Positions 1 to 8,901 of a DNA stretch of 64,000 bases are shown here, piece by piece; the first letter of the stretch is position 1, and every line of letters begins with the position of its first letter. The notes under the pieces were generated by a model, which worked only from the letters and a program-made list of their open reading frames with translations, ran no database searches and was not told where the DNA came from. A program made the translations under genes and the position numbers. The stretch covers positions 124,001 through 188,000 of the forward strand of contig JAKCFM010000003.1 in the NCBI GenBank assembly GCA_025041195.1, written 5' to 3'. Source of the DNA: Halobacteriales archaeon YIM A00013 (lineage in GTDB: Archaea > Halobacteriota > Halobacteria > Halobacteriales > Haloarculaceae).

Positions 1-713
1 TCGAATTCATCAAGTTTCTGGATCGCAGAACTCCTAGCCTGCTCAAACGAGATTATACCGAGGTTCCCACGAACCTCTTCCGGAGACATTCCCTGTGTAT
101 GCCGTTGGGCAAGCTCGAGAGAAAATATACGCCAGAACGTTACATTCACCGTCATCAATCTGGAGGGATCAGGAGAATGTGAGTGGAGCTCTCGTGTGAC
201 CGCATTATACCACTTAATTAGTGATCGATCGTCCTCCGGAAATCGATCGTTTGGAAATGATTCAAAAGTTTCGTGAACCGAACTGAGAACTGATTCTCTG
301 CTTGGATCAACCTCATAGAAATCGTGATACTCCGCATGTAACGTTCGTATTTTCTTATCCAACTCCCGAAACTCCCGCTGGACCTGATACGGCGCATCAT
401 CATACATTCTGTCTGTAAGCCATTCTAACCCGTGTTCGTAATATTCAGAGAGAACCTCGGAGACAACAGAACGCAGGCGATCTTCAAGTTCAGGCTCATT
501 AAGACCGGCTGAGGGGACAGTCGAGGGTGTGGCTGGTGAGACGGTACCAAAGAGATACCAATAATACGGGATCGAGATATCCAGATTTCGCTGGGAAGAT
601 TTGACGTCAATACGATAGAGGAGCTTGTGAAGCGACTTTTTCGGCAACGCGTCAGCGGCCCCACATTCGTGATTGAGGAGACGCAGAGTCGTTCCCAAAT
701 CCTCTCGGTTCAT
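1..713 (-). CDS. Unknown protein, 3' end beyond window edge
   Basis: An uninterrupted minus-strand reading frame of about 237 codons starts at an ATG at 711-713 (protein begins MNREDLGTTLRLLNHEC) and is still open at base 1, so the C-terminus lies outside the window. It is hydrophilic and mostly helical-looking, with no signal peptide or membrane segment and no catalytic motif I can name. Only about 110 bp separate it from the divergently transcribed nuclease-APAZ/short-Argonaute operon, so the two may share a regulatory region. Codon usage is haloarchaeal-like. I do not recognise the family, and a functional link with the Argonaute operon is only a guess from position. Confidence 0.6.
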   Translation of the reverse strand, partial: MNREDLGTTLRLLNHECGAADALPKKSLHKLLYRIDVKSSQRNLDISIPYYWYLFGTVSPATPSTVPSAGLNEPELEDRLRSVVSEVLSEYYEHGLEWLTDRMYDDAPYQVQREFRELDKKIRTLHAEYHDFYEVDPSRESVLSSVHETFESFPNDRFPEDDRSLIKWYNAVTRELHSHSPDPSRLMTVNVTFWRIFSLELAQRHTQGMSPEEVRGNLGIISFEQARSSAIQKLDEF

Positions 714-825
714 TATCACCGATATATACCGCTCGGATTATAGAAGTACCGTCGGTTCCCAGTAAACCATCCAATGACTGAGGGAAAAGTAATTCATACG
801 AGACTTCCTTGTAATAAGATACAAC

Positions 826-2247
826 GTGCCCATCTACAAACTATATAAAGAGCGGGAAGGGACGGCGCGACGCGGGGAGGACTATAAGGAAGTCGTCATT
901 GAGTACATGGAAGGGCTGAATCACATGGTCGAACGGGATTCAGCCTTTCACTCTACGCTTGATGACATCCAATTTGTGAACAAAGCTACGGGCGACAAAG
1001 TGGTCGCTGAGGCCAAAGCATATTCCACAGGTCTCAGTCCGAACGATTTTAGAGACGAACTGGCCCGATATTTCCTCGAATACATCAACCAACCCCTGCC
1101 CCATCGTTTTGATTTCTATATTTTTACTGAGACACTCTCCAATGAGCAGCTCTGGAAAGCCCTGTTCGATCGTGATGTCACCGACAACCAGAAACTGGTC
1201 GACTTCTACGAAAAACTCAAAGACAGCGTCAACGATGAGGTCGTAGATCGGCTAGATGATACTGATGTAGAAGAGTTCCAGGATTTCGCTATTGATACCC
1301 ATGTTTTCGTAGGTACATACGATGACCTCGGTCAACAAGCTCATCAACTCGAGAAAACAGAACGGTTCCAGTACGAGCCATATCTTCATGCGTATGAACC
1401 AGTTTCTGAGGAAACAGATTATGCGACGAATCTGTTTCAGGTAACCCGCTACCCAGAGACACTGTACATCATAGAGACGACGGAAGAGGCCGAATCTGCT
1501 CGCGTCTATAATTACAACAATGAAGCGTTCCCCATCAGGCTTCACAAGCGGAAATTATATTCGCTCGTTCATCCGGACCATCTTCCGGGATCTACTCGTC
1601 ATTACATACACGAGGACCGTTTCGAAACCCGAGAGTTCGAGGAGTTCCTCCGAACGCGCGCTCAAGAAAAGCATGAAAACATCGTAAGATCCCTTCTCAG
1701 GGGAATTTTCACTCTCGTTGCGAGAGATAACGATTGTCTCATCGACCGTGAGAAAGGAACAACTGTATACCCAGAACTTGACCGCAGACAGCACGGTACC
1801 GAGCGAAAACTAGGTCGATCATGGGTTGCAAAGGAGTTAGACACCTACTCGAATGTCATCCACCGAGGTGTCAAAGTACGAGTGCGACGCTATGCGGGAG
1901 AGTACTATTACGTTCTGCTACCCACACAGGTCTTCACATCAGACGGCCGTCTGCCTGTAACAGGCGAGCATAAATCTCGGCTCCAAAACGACTTCTCACC
2001 GAATCGTTTTCCCGGCCAGAATAGTAAATACGACCACCAACTGCGCGTCTGGGAAGAGCTGTTGATGTCGGATCAGACCCAGCTTGACCGGTTTATGGGT
2101 GAGTGGATACCCGTCGTAAAGGAACTCGAAGTAACTAGAGTTGATTCGATTTCCCTCGATGTCCGCCCACCCAAGGACGGAGACGAACGTGATGAGCTCA
2201 TCGAGTCAGCTCCGGATTTAGAAAACACAGGGGGATTTGAACAATGA
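826..2247 (+). CDS. Nuclease-APAZ protein, partner of short pAgo
   Basis: A 473-aa protein. The N-terminal ~120 residues have the layout of a PD-(D/E)XK restriction-endonuclease-like domain: an acidic helix around E22, acidic D46/D47, then E62-x-K64 in VVAEAKAY. The C-terminal half has no enzymatic motif and lies where an APAZ domain is expected, the module that replaces the N-PAZ half in short-Argonaute systems and holds the guide/target duplex with the pAgo. Its stop overlaps the start of the short Argonaute by 4 bp (ATGA), so the two are translationally coupled. In known systems (SPARDA-like, with a DREN or Mrr-like nuclease) target recognition releases indiscriminate nuclease activity and the cell dies or loses the plasmid. 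The nuclease class and the APAZ call rest on motif reading and gene context; the coupling is seen directly. Confidence 0.75.
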   Translation: MPIYKLYKEREGTARRGEDYKEVVIEYMEGLNHMVERDSAFHSTLDDIQFVNKATGDKVVAEAKAYSTGLSPNDFRDELARYFLEYINQPLPHRFDFYIFTETLSNEQLWKALFDRDVTDNQKLVDFYEKLKDSVNDEVVDRLDDTDVEEFQDFAIDTHVFVGTYDDLGQQAHQLEKTERFQYEPYLHAYEPVSEETDYATNLFQVTRYPETLYIIETTEEAESARVYNYNNEAFPIRLHKRKLYSLVHPDHLPGSTRHYIHEDRFETREFEEFLRTRAQEKHENIVRSLLRGIFTLVARDNDCLIDREKGTTVYPELDRRQHGTERKLGRSWVAKELDTYSNVIHRGVKVRVRRYAGEYYYVLLPTQVFTSDGRLPVTGEHKSRLQNDFSPNRFPGQNSKYDHQLRVWEELLMSDQTQLDRFMGEWIPVVKELEVTRVDSISLDVRPPKDGDERDELIESAPDLENTGGFEQ

Positions 2248-3662
2248 CGCCTGACGATTCCCCGTTCACGCTTCATCACCTCGAGGAGCCAGTAATTCAG
2301 TTTGAAGGTGGCACTGAAACCTCTCCCAAACGAGGGCTTATCAGATATGGCCCTCGGCTCTACGAGGAAGGCCACCATACAATCAAACTTGGTATTATCG
2401 GTAATCGAGATTCAATCCGCCGGTTGACCGAGCTACTTCATGATATGGAGGTCGGAATCCATCCAGGAACAAGTGATCATCCGTGGCAGGTCCCATATCC
2501 CGGCCTGGGCAAGAGTTCCCCGCTCAATCTCTCCATCAATGCAAAAAAGGGCTGGAGACGCCGAATTCGTCGACCAGACATCCAATCTGTTACGAGTAAA
2601 TCGGCCCCCAGAGATCGGATGGAGAGATTCCTGAAGCTAGTGCGGAAAGACATCGAGATTATCGAACGGGATTCAGTTCAGCCGAATGCGATCATCGTCT
2701 GTATTCCACAAGAAGTGATGGACGCGTGTACTCCTGAGAACCAGGACCATGCACGAATTCAGTCGGAAGGTTCGGACCTGCGAAATCGAATCAAGTTGAT
2801 CGGAATGAAAGCCCGAATCCCTACACAGCTGATTAAGCCATCCACACTTGCGATCCGTACTGATCGACAGCGAGCATCCCGAGCTTGGAATCTCACAGTT
2901 GGGCTTCTATACAAGTCTCAGCGAGGACATCCCTGGAAAACTCGACAGATCGAAGATGGGCACTGCTACGCAGGACTCTCGTTCTACAGAGAACGAGATG
3001 AAGGAGACGATGTAATTCGAGCTGCTCTTGCTCATGTCTTTCACGGACGGGACCATATTATCCTTCAGAGCGATCCGCTCCCGGATATCACCGAGGATCA
3101 AAATGGCTCTCCCCATCTCTCATATGAGGCGGCTAGACAGGTGGGTGAACAGATTCTGGAATACTACAAAGCTCAGAAAGGGACTTTTCCCAGCCGGTTT
3201 GTCCTACATAAGCCATCTGTCTTCTGGGAAGAAGAACGTGAAGGGTTGCTTGATGCCACTGGCGGTGTTCGTGATTTAGACCTAGTATGGGTTCGTAGGC
3301 GACCAAAGGTCAGGTTGTTCCCACCTACAGATTATCCCGCCATGCGGGGAACCCTCCTGAGCGTCCCTGATGACGACATCCACTATCTCTACACATCCGG
3401 ATATGTCCCAGAAGAGACGACCTATCAAGGAAGTGGAGTACCATCACCGATCGAGATTCGGCCTGACGAGATCTGTGAGACACCTTCGTTAGAGATTTGT
3501 AAGGAGATCCTCTTTTTCACTAAACTCGACTGGAATACATCGGACTACGCAATTCGGATGCCAGCAACTGTGAGTGTTGCAAAGCGTGTGGGTACAATCC
3601 TCTCTGAAGTAGATACTGAGTCCATTTCAGAGGTTCGACCACAATATTTCTATTATATGTGA
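2244..3662 (+). CDS. Short prokaryotic Argonaute (MID-PIWI), inactive
   Basis: A 472-aa protein with the size and order of a short pAgo. The MID-like part is followed by the boundary typical of these proteins (AWNLTVGLLYKSQRGHPW, about residues 216-233), then PIWI. The usual catalytic aspartates are replaced: the first is S246 (YAGLSF instead of GxD), and the HRD-type position reads H322-K323-P324 (LHKPSVFWEEE). It therefore should bind guide and target without cutting, as all short pAgos do. It overlaps the upstream nuclease-APAZ gene by 4 bp, and the two proteins are expected to form the functional heterodimer. The protein ends in aromatic residues (YFYYM), which fits the hydrophobic C-terminus of Argonautes in the guide 5'-end pocket. 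Family call is strong; mode of immunity is inferred. Confidence 0.85.
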   Translation: MTPDDSPFTLHHLEEPVIQFEGGTETSPKRGLIRYGPRLYEEGHHTIKLGIIGNRDSIRRLTELLHDMEVGIHPGTSDHPWQVPYPGLGKSSPLNLSINAKKGWRRRIRRPDIQSVTSKSAPRDRMERFLKLVRKDIEIIERDSVQPNAIIVCIPQEVMDACTPENQDHARIQSEGSDLRNRIKLIGMKARIPTQLIKPSTLAIRTDRQRASRAWNLTVGLLYKSQRGHPWKTRQIEDGHCYAGLSFYRERDEGDDVIRAALAHVFHGRDHIILQSDPLPDITEDQNGSPHLSYEAARQVGEQILEYYKAQKGTFPSRFVLHKPSVFWEEEREGLLDATGGVRDLDLVWVRRRPKVRLFPPTDYPAMRGTLLSVPDDDIHYLYTSGYVPEETTYQGSGVPSPIEIRPDEICETPSLEICKEILFFTKLDWNTSDYAIRMPATVSVAKRVGTILSEVDTESISEVRPQYFYYM

Positions 3663-3814
3663 GAAGCGATTAGCGTACGAGTCTGAATGGAAGACAGGTT
3701 TATTCAGATCTTGCTATGCCGTGCCTTATAGGTTGAGAATTATGTTCTGATGGTATTTCATTATAGTTCGAAGTAAATGCAGATTATCTTTGTATTATCA
3801 GACACCAATAGATA

Positions 3815-4870
3815 CGGTGGCAACACGAGACAGCACTTATAGAGTATCTCGACGATCACCCTGATCTGGTTGATGCACTCGGTTTTGAAACTACACCTGC
3901 CCAGTCGACGATTTGGCTGGCTCGCCACGAGCGATTTAGCGATGAACTGCTCCGATCGATAGAGGAGTGTGTCGCCTCCCTCTGTCTATTGCGGCAGAGA
4001 ACGGTGTGTCCGTTCCGGTGAGTAACTCCAACTCGCTTGAGACTGATCTCCCACCGTTGGAGGAGCCAGATGATGAGTCCTCCCAACGAGATATTCTTCA
4101 GCGGGCAGACGAGGTAACTGCAGAGGCCCAGCGCCGCATTTTTCCAGCGTTTTCGCGTAATCGTGCGGAACAGGCATCGATTCCGGAAGACGCGTTCTGG
4201 GAGTTACAGACGTACCTCGGCCTCGGCGAGAACTTGTGTGCGAACGAGAGAGCCCGGAATTTTCTCACTGAATCGACGCGGAGACAGACTCCCCTCGGTT
4301 ACATTCATCGCCATCACCTTCGCCGATTTTCGATCGAATCGATTCGGGAGATGTACCATGAAGCCATACAACGGTTACTTGCCGAAACAACGAGTCGATC
4401 GCACTTTCTCGGTGCTGCGTCGGTGGCGATCGATACGACGGAGGCGAGTCCGTTTACTGGTGATCGGAGGGGCCACGAGGACGAAATTCTCGGGACAAAG
4501 AAGGATAACAACGAGTACGCATACCAGTGGGCCTCGATTCAGACGGTTTGTCGAGGCCCACGGATAATGCTTGACGCTCGCCCAGTCCGGAAGGGTGATA
4601 CACTTGTGGAGATTGTCACGGACCTCCTTGAGTCAGCAGAAGATTTGATTCAGATCGAGCGGGTGCTGATGGACCGAGAATTTGACAGCCAGCCCATCCT
4701 GGAGACGATCGTCGAGCGTGGTTACGAGTACATTCTCCCGAAGCGTAAGCAGACGAGCGAGAAAGCCGTTGCAAGCCGGATGGAGAAACACGGGGTGGAG
4801 TCGATGGTTAACAGATGTCCCAAGCCATCAACATTGACAATCCACTCTTTACGATCTCCGTTCTTCAGGG
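3815..4870 (+). pseudogene. Haloarchaeal DDE transposase remnant
   Basis: The N-terminal part (…EYLDDHPDLVDALGFETT…) reads in one frame up to about 3968. It then continues in another frame (…IAAENGVSVPV…) through conserved transposase blocks such as AIDTTEASPFTG, GHEDEILGTK, EYAYQWAS, LDARPVRKGD and VLMDREFDSQ. The shift of frame at about 3965-3970 breaks the gene. The C-terminal part is also missing: after about 4815 the reading frame only mirrors the antisense of the neighbouring helicase gene. I see no terminal inverted repeats. It lies between the short Argonaute operon and the 3' end of the convergent helicase gene and marks an old insertion and recombination point. The exact IS family was not determined. 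Confidence 0.7.
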
Positions 4871-4881
4871 CAGAGAGGATG

Positions 4882-7800
4882 TTACTCAGAGGTCGTGATT
4901 GTTTGTTCTCGATTTTGTTCGAAACTATCGAACCAGGAAGTAAGCACGCTGCAGTCGATATCCTCGACGACCGTCCCATCGTCGATGAGCCGACCAAGCT
5001 CATTTTCTCGACCCCACCCACAGAGAACAGGGTTCTCTGCGATATCCTCTTTGGGCTCTGCTTGGCGAACCAAGCGCAGGGGATCTTCGCTTACGTCACG
5101 AATCACGTTGACGAGCTGAGTCAAAAGCGGATTACCTGGTGCGAGGTACTGTATAGATGGGAATTCGTCCGCACATTCTGCGGAGAATGTCACTGCGATC
5201 GCGTTATCCTCGGGTGCAATGGCCTGAGCGAGCGTCTGCTCGCCATCGGACTGTGGTAGTTCAATCAATTCTCCGTCAGTAGCAAGGCGATACGTGTTCT
5301 CCTCAAAGGCTACGTCGTTGACGGAGTCGATATTATCCATATCAAACTCCAGATCATCGATTTGCGTGAATTCGATGTCCAAGTCAGCCAGTGTCTCATT
5401 GCCGACGAAAACCGCCTGCAAGCTTTCAACTTCGAACGGTGCTGGATACTCGTATTCAGTATCACCGACATCGACGATATCCGGATGGTTGTAGGACTGC
5501 CATGCATCGAGTTTTGCCTCATCAATGACATCCTGTGCAACGAGTGAATCGACGGTGTCCAGTGATTCTCCGACATCAACCCGGTCACCTTGGTCTTGTT
5601 CTGTGATCTGCTTGGAGAGCTCACTGTCTGCCTCTTCAACAACCTGCTGGCTCTCCTCACGATCGGATTTGAGGACAGCATCTCGAATCTGGTGACTCAC
5701 CCCAGAGAGGATAGGCTGCATCTCACCAACAACGTTCTCGAACAATCCGATTCGGTCATCAAGTCGATCGTAAATGTCGGTCTCGACAGTATCCTCGTAG
5801 CTGTAGTTGAGGATGGTAACCTCATCGAACCGCTGACCAATACGATCAATTCTGCCGATTCGTTGTTCGACACGCATTGGATTCCACGGGAGATCGTAGT
5901 TGATGAGCGCACCACACTCCTGCAGGTTGAGTCCTTCACTCGCGGAGTCCGTACAAACGAGGATATCGACATGGCCCTCGTCAGATGAAAATTCACGCTT
6001 GACCCGTTCCTTCCCGACCTGTCTCCATTCACCAGATTCGCGATCGTACACCTCGCCACCGCGTCCGGAGTAGGTTGCAACTGTTTCACCGTGTATAGAG
6101 ACAAGGCTTTCGCGGATGAAGTCCATCGTGTCTGCGTACTGGGTAAACACGATTGCCCGGTTATAGCCCTCGCGATGCAGTTCGTCCAGGTCCTCGATTA
6201 GTTGCCCAATCTTCGGGTCTCGGTCGATCGCTGTGAGTTCATCCACGAACGACTCTAACTCCTCTATCTCCTGTTCCAACAGGTGAAGTCCTTCATCAGT
6301 GACGTTGGGGATAATTTCTGCCAGATCCACGTCTTCGAGATCACCTTCTAACTCGTCAAGCGCATCGGCATCATCGAGATTATACTCAGAGAGGGTTTCC
6401 ATGATGACTTGCTGGGAACCCATCGATGGACGATCCTTCGCTCGTTGCTTGCCTTTCAGGACTGTTCTTTGTCTCCGGAGCTTCCGGAGACGATTGTGAA
6501 GGCTCTGTGAAATCGCGTACACACTGCTGGTGAGGCGCTGTCGGTACGTGGTCATGACAAACCCGATTGCTCGGGACTCGGCCTCGTCCGACTGTTGGGC
6601 GAGTTTGTAGAACTTCCGTGTGAAGTCGTCGATCCGGTCGTACACCCGGCGAGTCTCATCAGTAAGTTCGATCTTGTGTTGGTCTGGATCACGGTCGGGA
6701 ACCGTCGCGTCGAGGAGCCCAACTCGTTCGTACTTCCGAAGAGTGTCACGAGTGTTCCGATGAATGAGCGCTTCAACCGGCGTCGACTCAGAGAAGACAT
6801 CTTGAATGACCTGCCAGCCCGACTCTGACAGCTCGTCAAGCGCGGCAAGCCGCTCGTTTCGCGAGAAAGTCAACCATTCTTGGTCGGCCTTCCACTCAGG
6901 ATAGAGAAGATATTTCAGCTTCTCGTCCTCTCTGGCATCGAATGGATCGACGTCGTGGACTTCCATCGAGGATTCGAACCGATCGATATATCCATCGTAG
7001 TGCTCGCCGTAATCACTGGCGAGATCACAGGCGCTCAGAACACGCTGTTTCGCGATGGATCGTGCGTGCTGTTCATCTTTCACCTCCAGTTCGGAACCGA
7101 TCGAATCGAATATCTGATCTGAAAGGCCTTGGGTTCCGGAAAGTCGGTCCTGGTAGCGCCCTTCAGAGAGTGTCGCCTGTGTGGACCACGAGTCTGTGTC
7201 TCCAGACGAATCGCTCGCTGCTACGACCTCGTCGAGCGCCTTCGTGAGTGCTCGTCGGGTTTCGAAGAACTCGACGAACTGTTCCTGGTTGTCCCATGCT
7301 CCAGGGAGATCGAGCAGAGCCATCAAGTCGTACAGTTCGCCTGCATGCAACTGCATCGGCGTCGCCGTGAGCAGGTAGTAGGTCTGTGTATGGTCGCGGA
7401 ACTGTTCGAGCATCGAGTAGAAGTTGCTCCCCTCGCGACCGTTGTGTGCCTCGTCGACGATGACCGCATCCCAGACACCTTCTCGATTGGATGAATCCCG
7501 GCCACGACAACTCGCGGGGACATCCTCCCGCGTTCGGACATCACCACCGGCTTCGGGTGCCACCTGGTTCCACCGATCCTTCAATCGTGCCGTATGCCAG
7601 GACATGATGATGATTGAGGGAGCACTGGTAGCGGTGTTGGTTCGTTGCTCGTGAAGGAACCGCCAGATAGGACTATTGACCCATGCCTGCTCGCGTTCGT
7701 CACGCTTGAGGTTGAGTTCCGATGCTGTAGGAGGAGTATGCTCGCGATCGAAGGCATCGATAAAGGCGTACTCGTAGTCGCTCCCACGCTCGTACCGATA

Positions 7801-8826
7801 CGTATTCAAGTTGAACTTCTCCCACATCTCCTCCTGCCACTGAACGGTGAGGCTCGCTGGGACGAGCAGCAGGCCAGTTTCGAGTTCGTCGGTGAGTCCA
7901 AGCCGTGAGAGTGTTAAACCTGCCTCAATGGTTTTCCCAAGTCCAACCTCGTCGCACAGCAAGAAGCTGTTCGGATAGGTATTGACGAGTGTATCAGAGA
8001 CAACCCGTTGGTGCGGCCACGGTGTGATCGTACTTCCTTTCTCTGCGAGCGCCAGCCCACCGAGAGAGAGGGGTCCGTCGGCGATGATATTGGCTTTGTC
8101 TCGGTCGGTCGGCGGCGCTTCGCCACGGGCGATCTGGATTGCTTCCTCCAGTTCCGTCTGTGAGTCCGGGTCTTTCCAGTCGATGAGTTCTTTCTTGATG
8201 GCCTCCGGTAGGTCATAGACTTCGACGTAGGGATGTTCGTCCGTCCAGAGTCGTTCGAACGTATCGATATCATCATCAACGTACATCGACTGCTGCTCAA
8301 CCCACGAGCGATGGACCTTGAACCGTTCGTAGTTATTCTTCCAGCCCCCAACGGTCTCGTTGACGCTACCTTCGAAGGAGAGGACGTTTCCATCTTCGTC
8401 GTGGAATACGCCCATCTTCGGGTGGAAGATTCGCCACGAGCCCTGACGAGAGACAGCGACTTTGATGTGGAGCCGATCCTCATGGAGGAGCCGAGCGAGA
8501 AGTTGAAGCTGGGCGTCTAACTGTTCGTCTTCGAGCTTTTCCAGCGAGTTGGCCAGCTCGTCAGTAACCGCCTCAAAAACGGGACGGTCAGTGGTGTAGA
8601 GTTCTGTCCCCACGACCAGCCGCATTTCACCGTCGTTCTCGAGAAGTGCATCGATCCCTCGGGAGGCAACTGCGAGCGCACTGCTGGAGAAATAGCCCGC
8701 GATACGATCGTAACGAATCGATCGTTCGAGTGCAGGGACGTAAAATTCGTTAACTAGATACATCCCATCGGCAGCGGGCTTGCTCTCGTAGATTGAAGAC
8801 CAGATTCGATCCGGGAATGTCGACAT
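4882..8826 (-). CDS. PLD-domain SNF2-family DNA helicase
   Basis: A 1314-aa protein. The N-terminal region (about residues 20-180) is a phospholipase-D-like domain with an HxK motif (IFHPKMGVFHD, near residue 135) followed by FEGSVNET. A SNF2 helicase core follows: Walker A in DEVGLGKTIEAGL (~295), DEAH box in VIVDEAHN (~457), and helicase C-terminal motifs SEGLNLQ and EQRIGRIDRIGQ (~950-995). It is the last gene of the minus-strand operon with the DUF1156-type methyltransferase and DUF499-type ATPase, 75 bp downstream of the methyltransferase. In DISARM and related systems a helicase and a PLD protein act as the anti-phage arm while the methyltransferase marks self DNA; here both activities sit in one chain. 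The role as defence effector is inferred from context. Confidence 0.85.
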   Translation of the reverse strand: MSTFPDRIWSSIYESKPAADGMYLVNEFYVPALERSIRYDRIAGYFSSSALAVASRGIDALLENDGEMRLVVGTELYTTDRPVFEAVTDELANSLEKLEDEQLDAQLQLLARLLHEDRLHIKVAVSRQGSWRIFHPKMGVFHDEDGNVLSFEGSVNETVGGWKNNYERFKVHRSWVEQQSMYVDDDIDTFERLWTDEHPYVEVYDLPEAIKKELIDWKDPDSQTELEEAIQIARGEAPPTDRDKANIIADGPLSLGGLALAEKGSTITPWPHQRVVSDTLVNTYPNSFLLCDEVGLGKTIEAGLTLSRLGLTDELETGLLLVPASLTVQWQEEMWEKFNLNTYRYERGSDYEYAFIDAFDREHTPPTASELNLKRDEREQAWVNSPIWRFLHEQRTNTATSAPSIIIMSWHTARLKDRWNQVAPEAGGDVRTREDVPASCRGRDSSNREGVWDAVIVDEAHNGREGSNFYSMLEQFRDHTQTYYLLTATPMQLHAGELYDLMALLDLPGAWDNQEQFVEFFETRRALTKALDEVVAASDSSGDTDSWSTQATLSEGRYQDRLSGTQGLSDQIFDSIGSELEVKDEQHARSIAKQRVLSACDLASDYGEHYDGYIDRFESSMEVHDVDPFDAREDEKLKYLLYPEWKADQEWLTFSRNERLAALDELSESGWQVIQDVFSESTPVEALIHRNTRDTLRKYERVGLLDATVPDRDPDQHKIELTDETRRVYDRIDDFTRKFYKLAQQSDEAESRAIGFVMTTYRQRLTSSVYAISQSLHNRLRKLRRQRTVLKGKQRAKDRPSMGSQQVIMETLSEYNLDDADALDELEGDLEDVDLAEIIPNVTDEGLHLLEQEIEELESFVDELTAIDRDPKIGQLIEDLDELHREGYNRAIVFTQYADTMDFIRESLVSIHGETVATYSGRGGEVYDRESGEWRQVGKERVKREFSSDEGHVDILVCTDSASEGLNLQECGALINYDLPWNPMRVEQRIGRIDRIGQRFDEVTILNYSYEDTVETDIYDRLDDRIGLFENVVGEMQPILSGVSHQIRDAVLKSDREESQQVVEEADSELSKQITEQDQGDRVDVGESLDTVDSLVAQDVIDEAKLDAWQSYNHPDIVDVGDTEYEYPAPFEVESLQAVFVGNETLADLDIEFTQIDDLEFDMDNIDSVNDVAFEENTYRLATDGELIELPQSDGEQTLAQAIAPEDNAIAVTFSAECADEFPSIQYLAPGNPLLTQLVNVIRDVSEDPLRLVRQAEPKEDIAENPVLCGWGRENELGRLIDDGTVVEDIDCSVLTSWFDSFEQNREQTITTSE

Positions 8827-8901
8827 TATAAGGACGTTATTTTCTGTTCATCTCTATCACACTTATAGTGTGTGACGAAAGAGTGCAGGTCGAGGACTGA
8901 T

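Noticed and set aside
4895-8520. Numerous plus-strand ORFs of 60-130 codons opposite the helicase gene
   Set aside because: They are antisense shadows of a long conserved coding sequence with GC-rich third positions and show no protein-family features.
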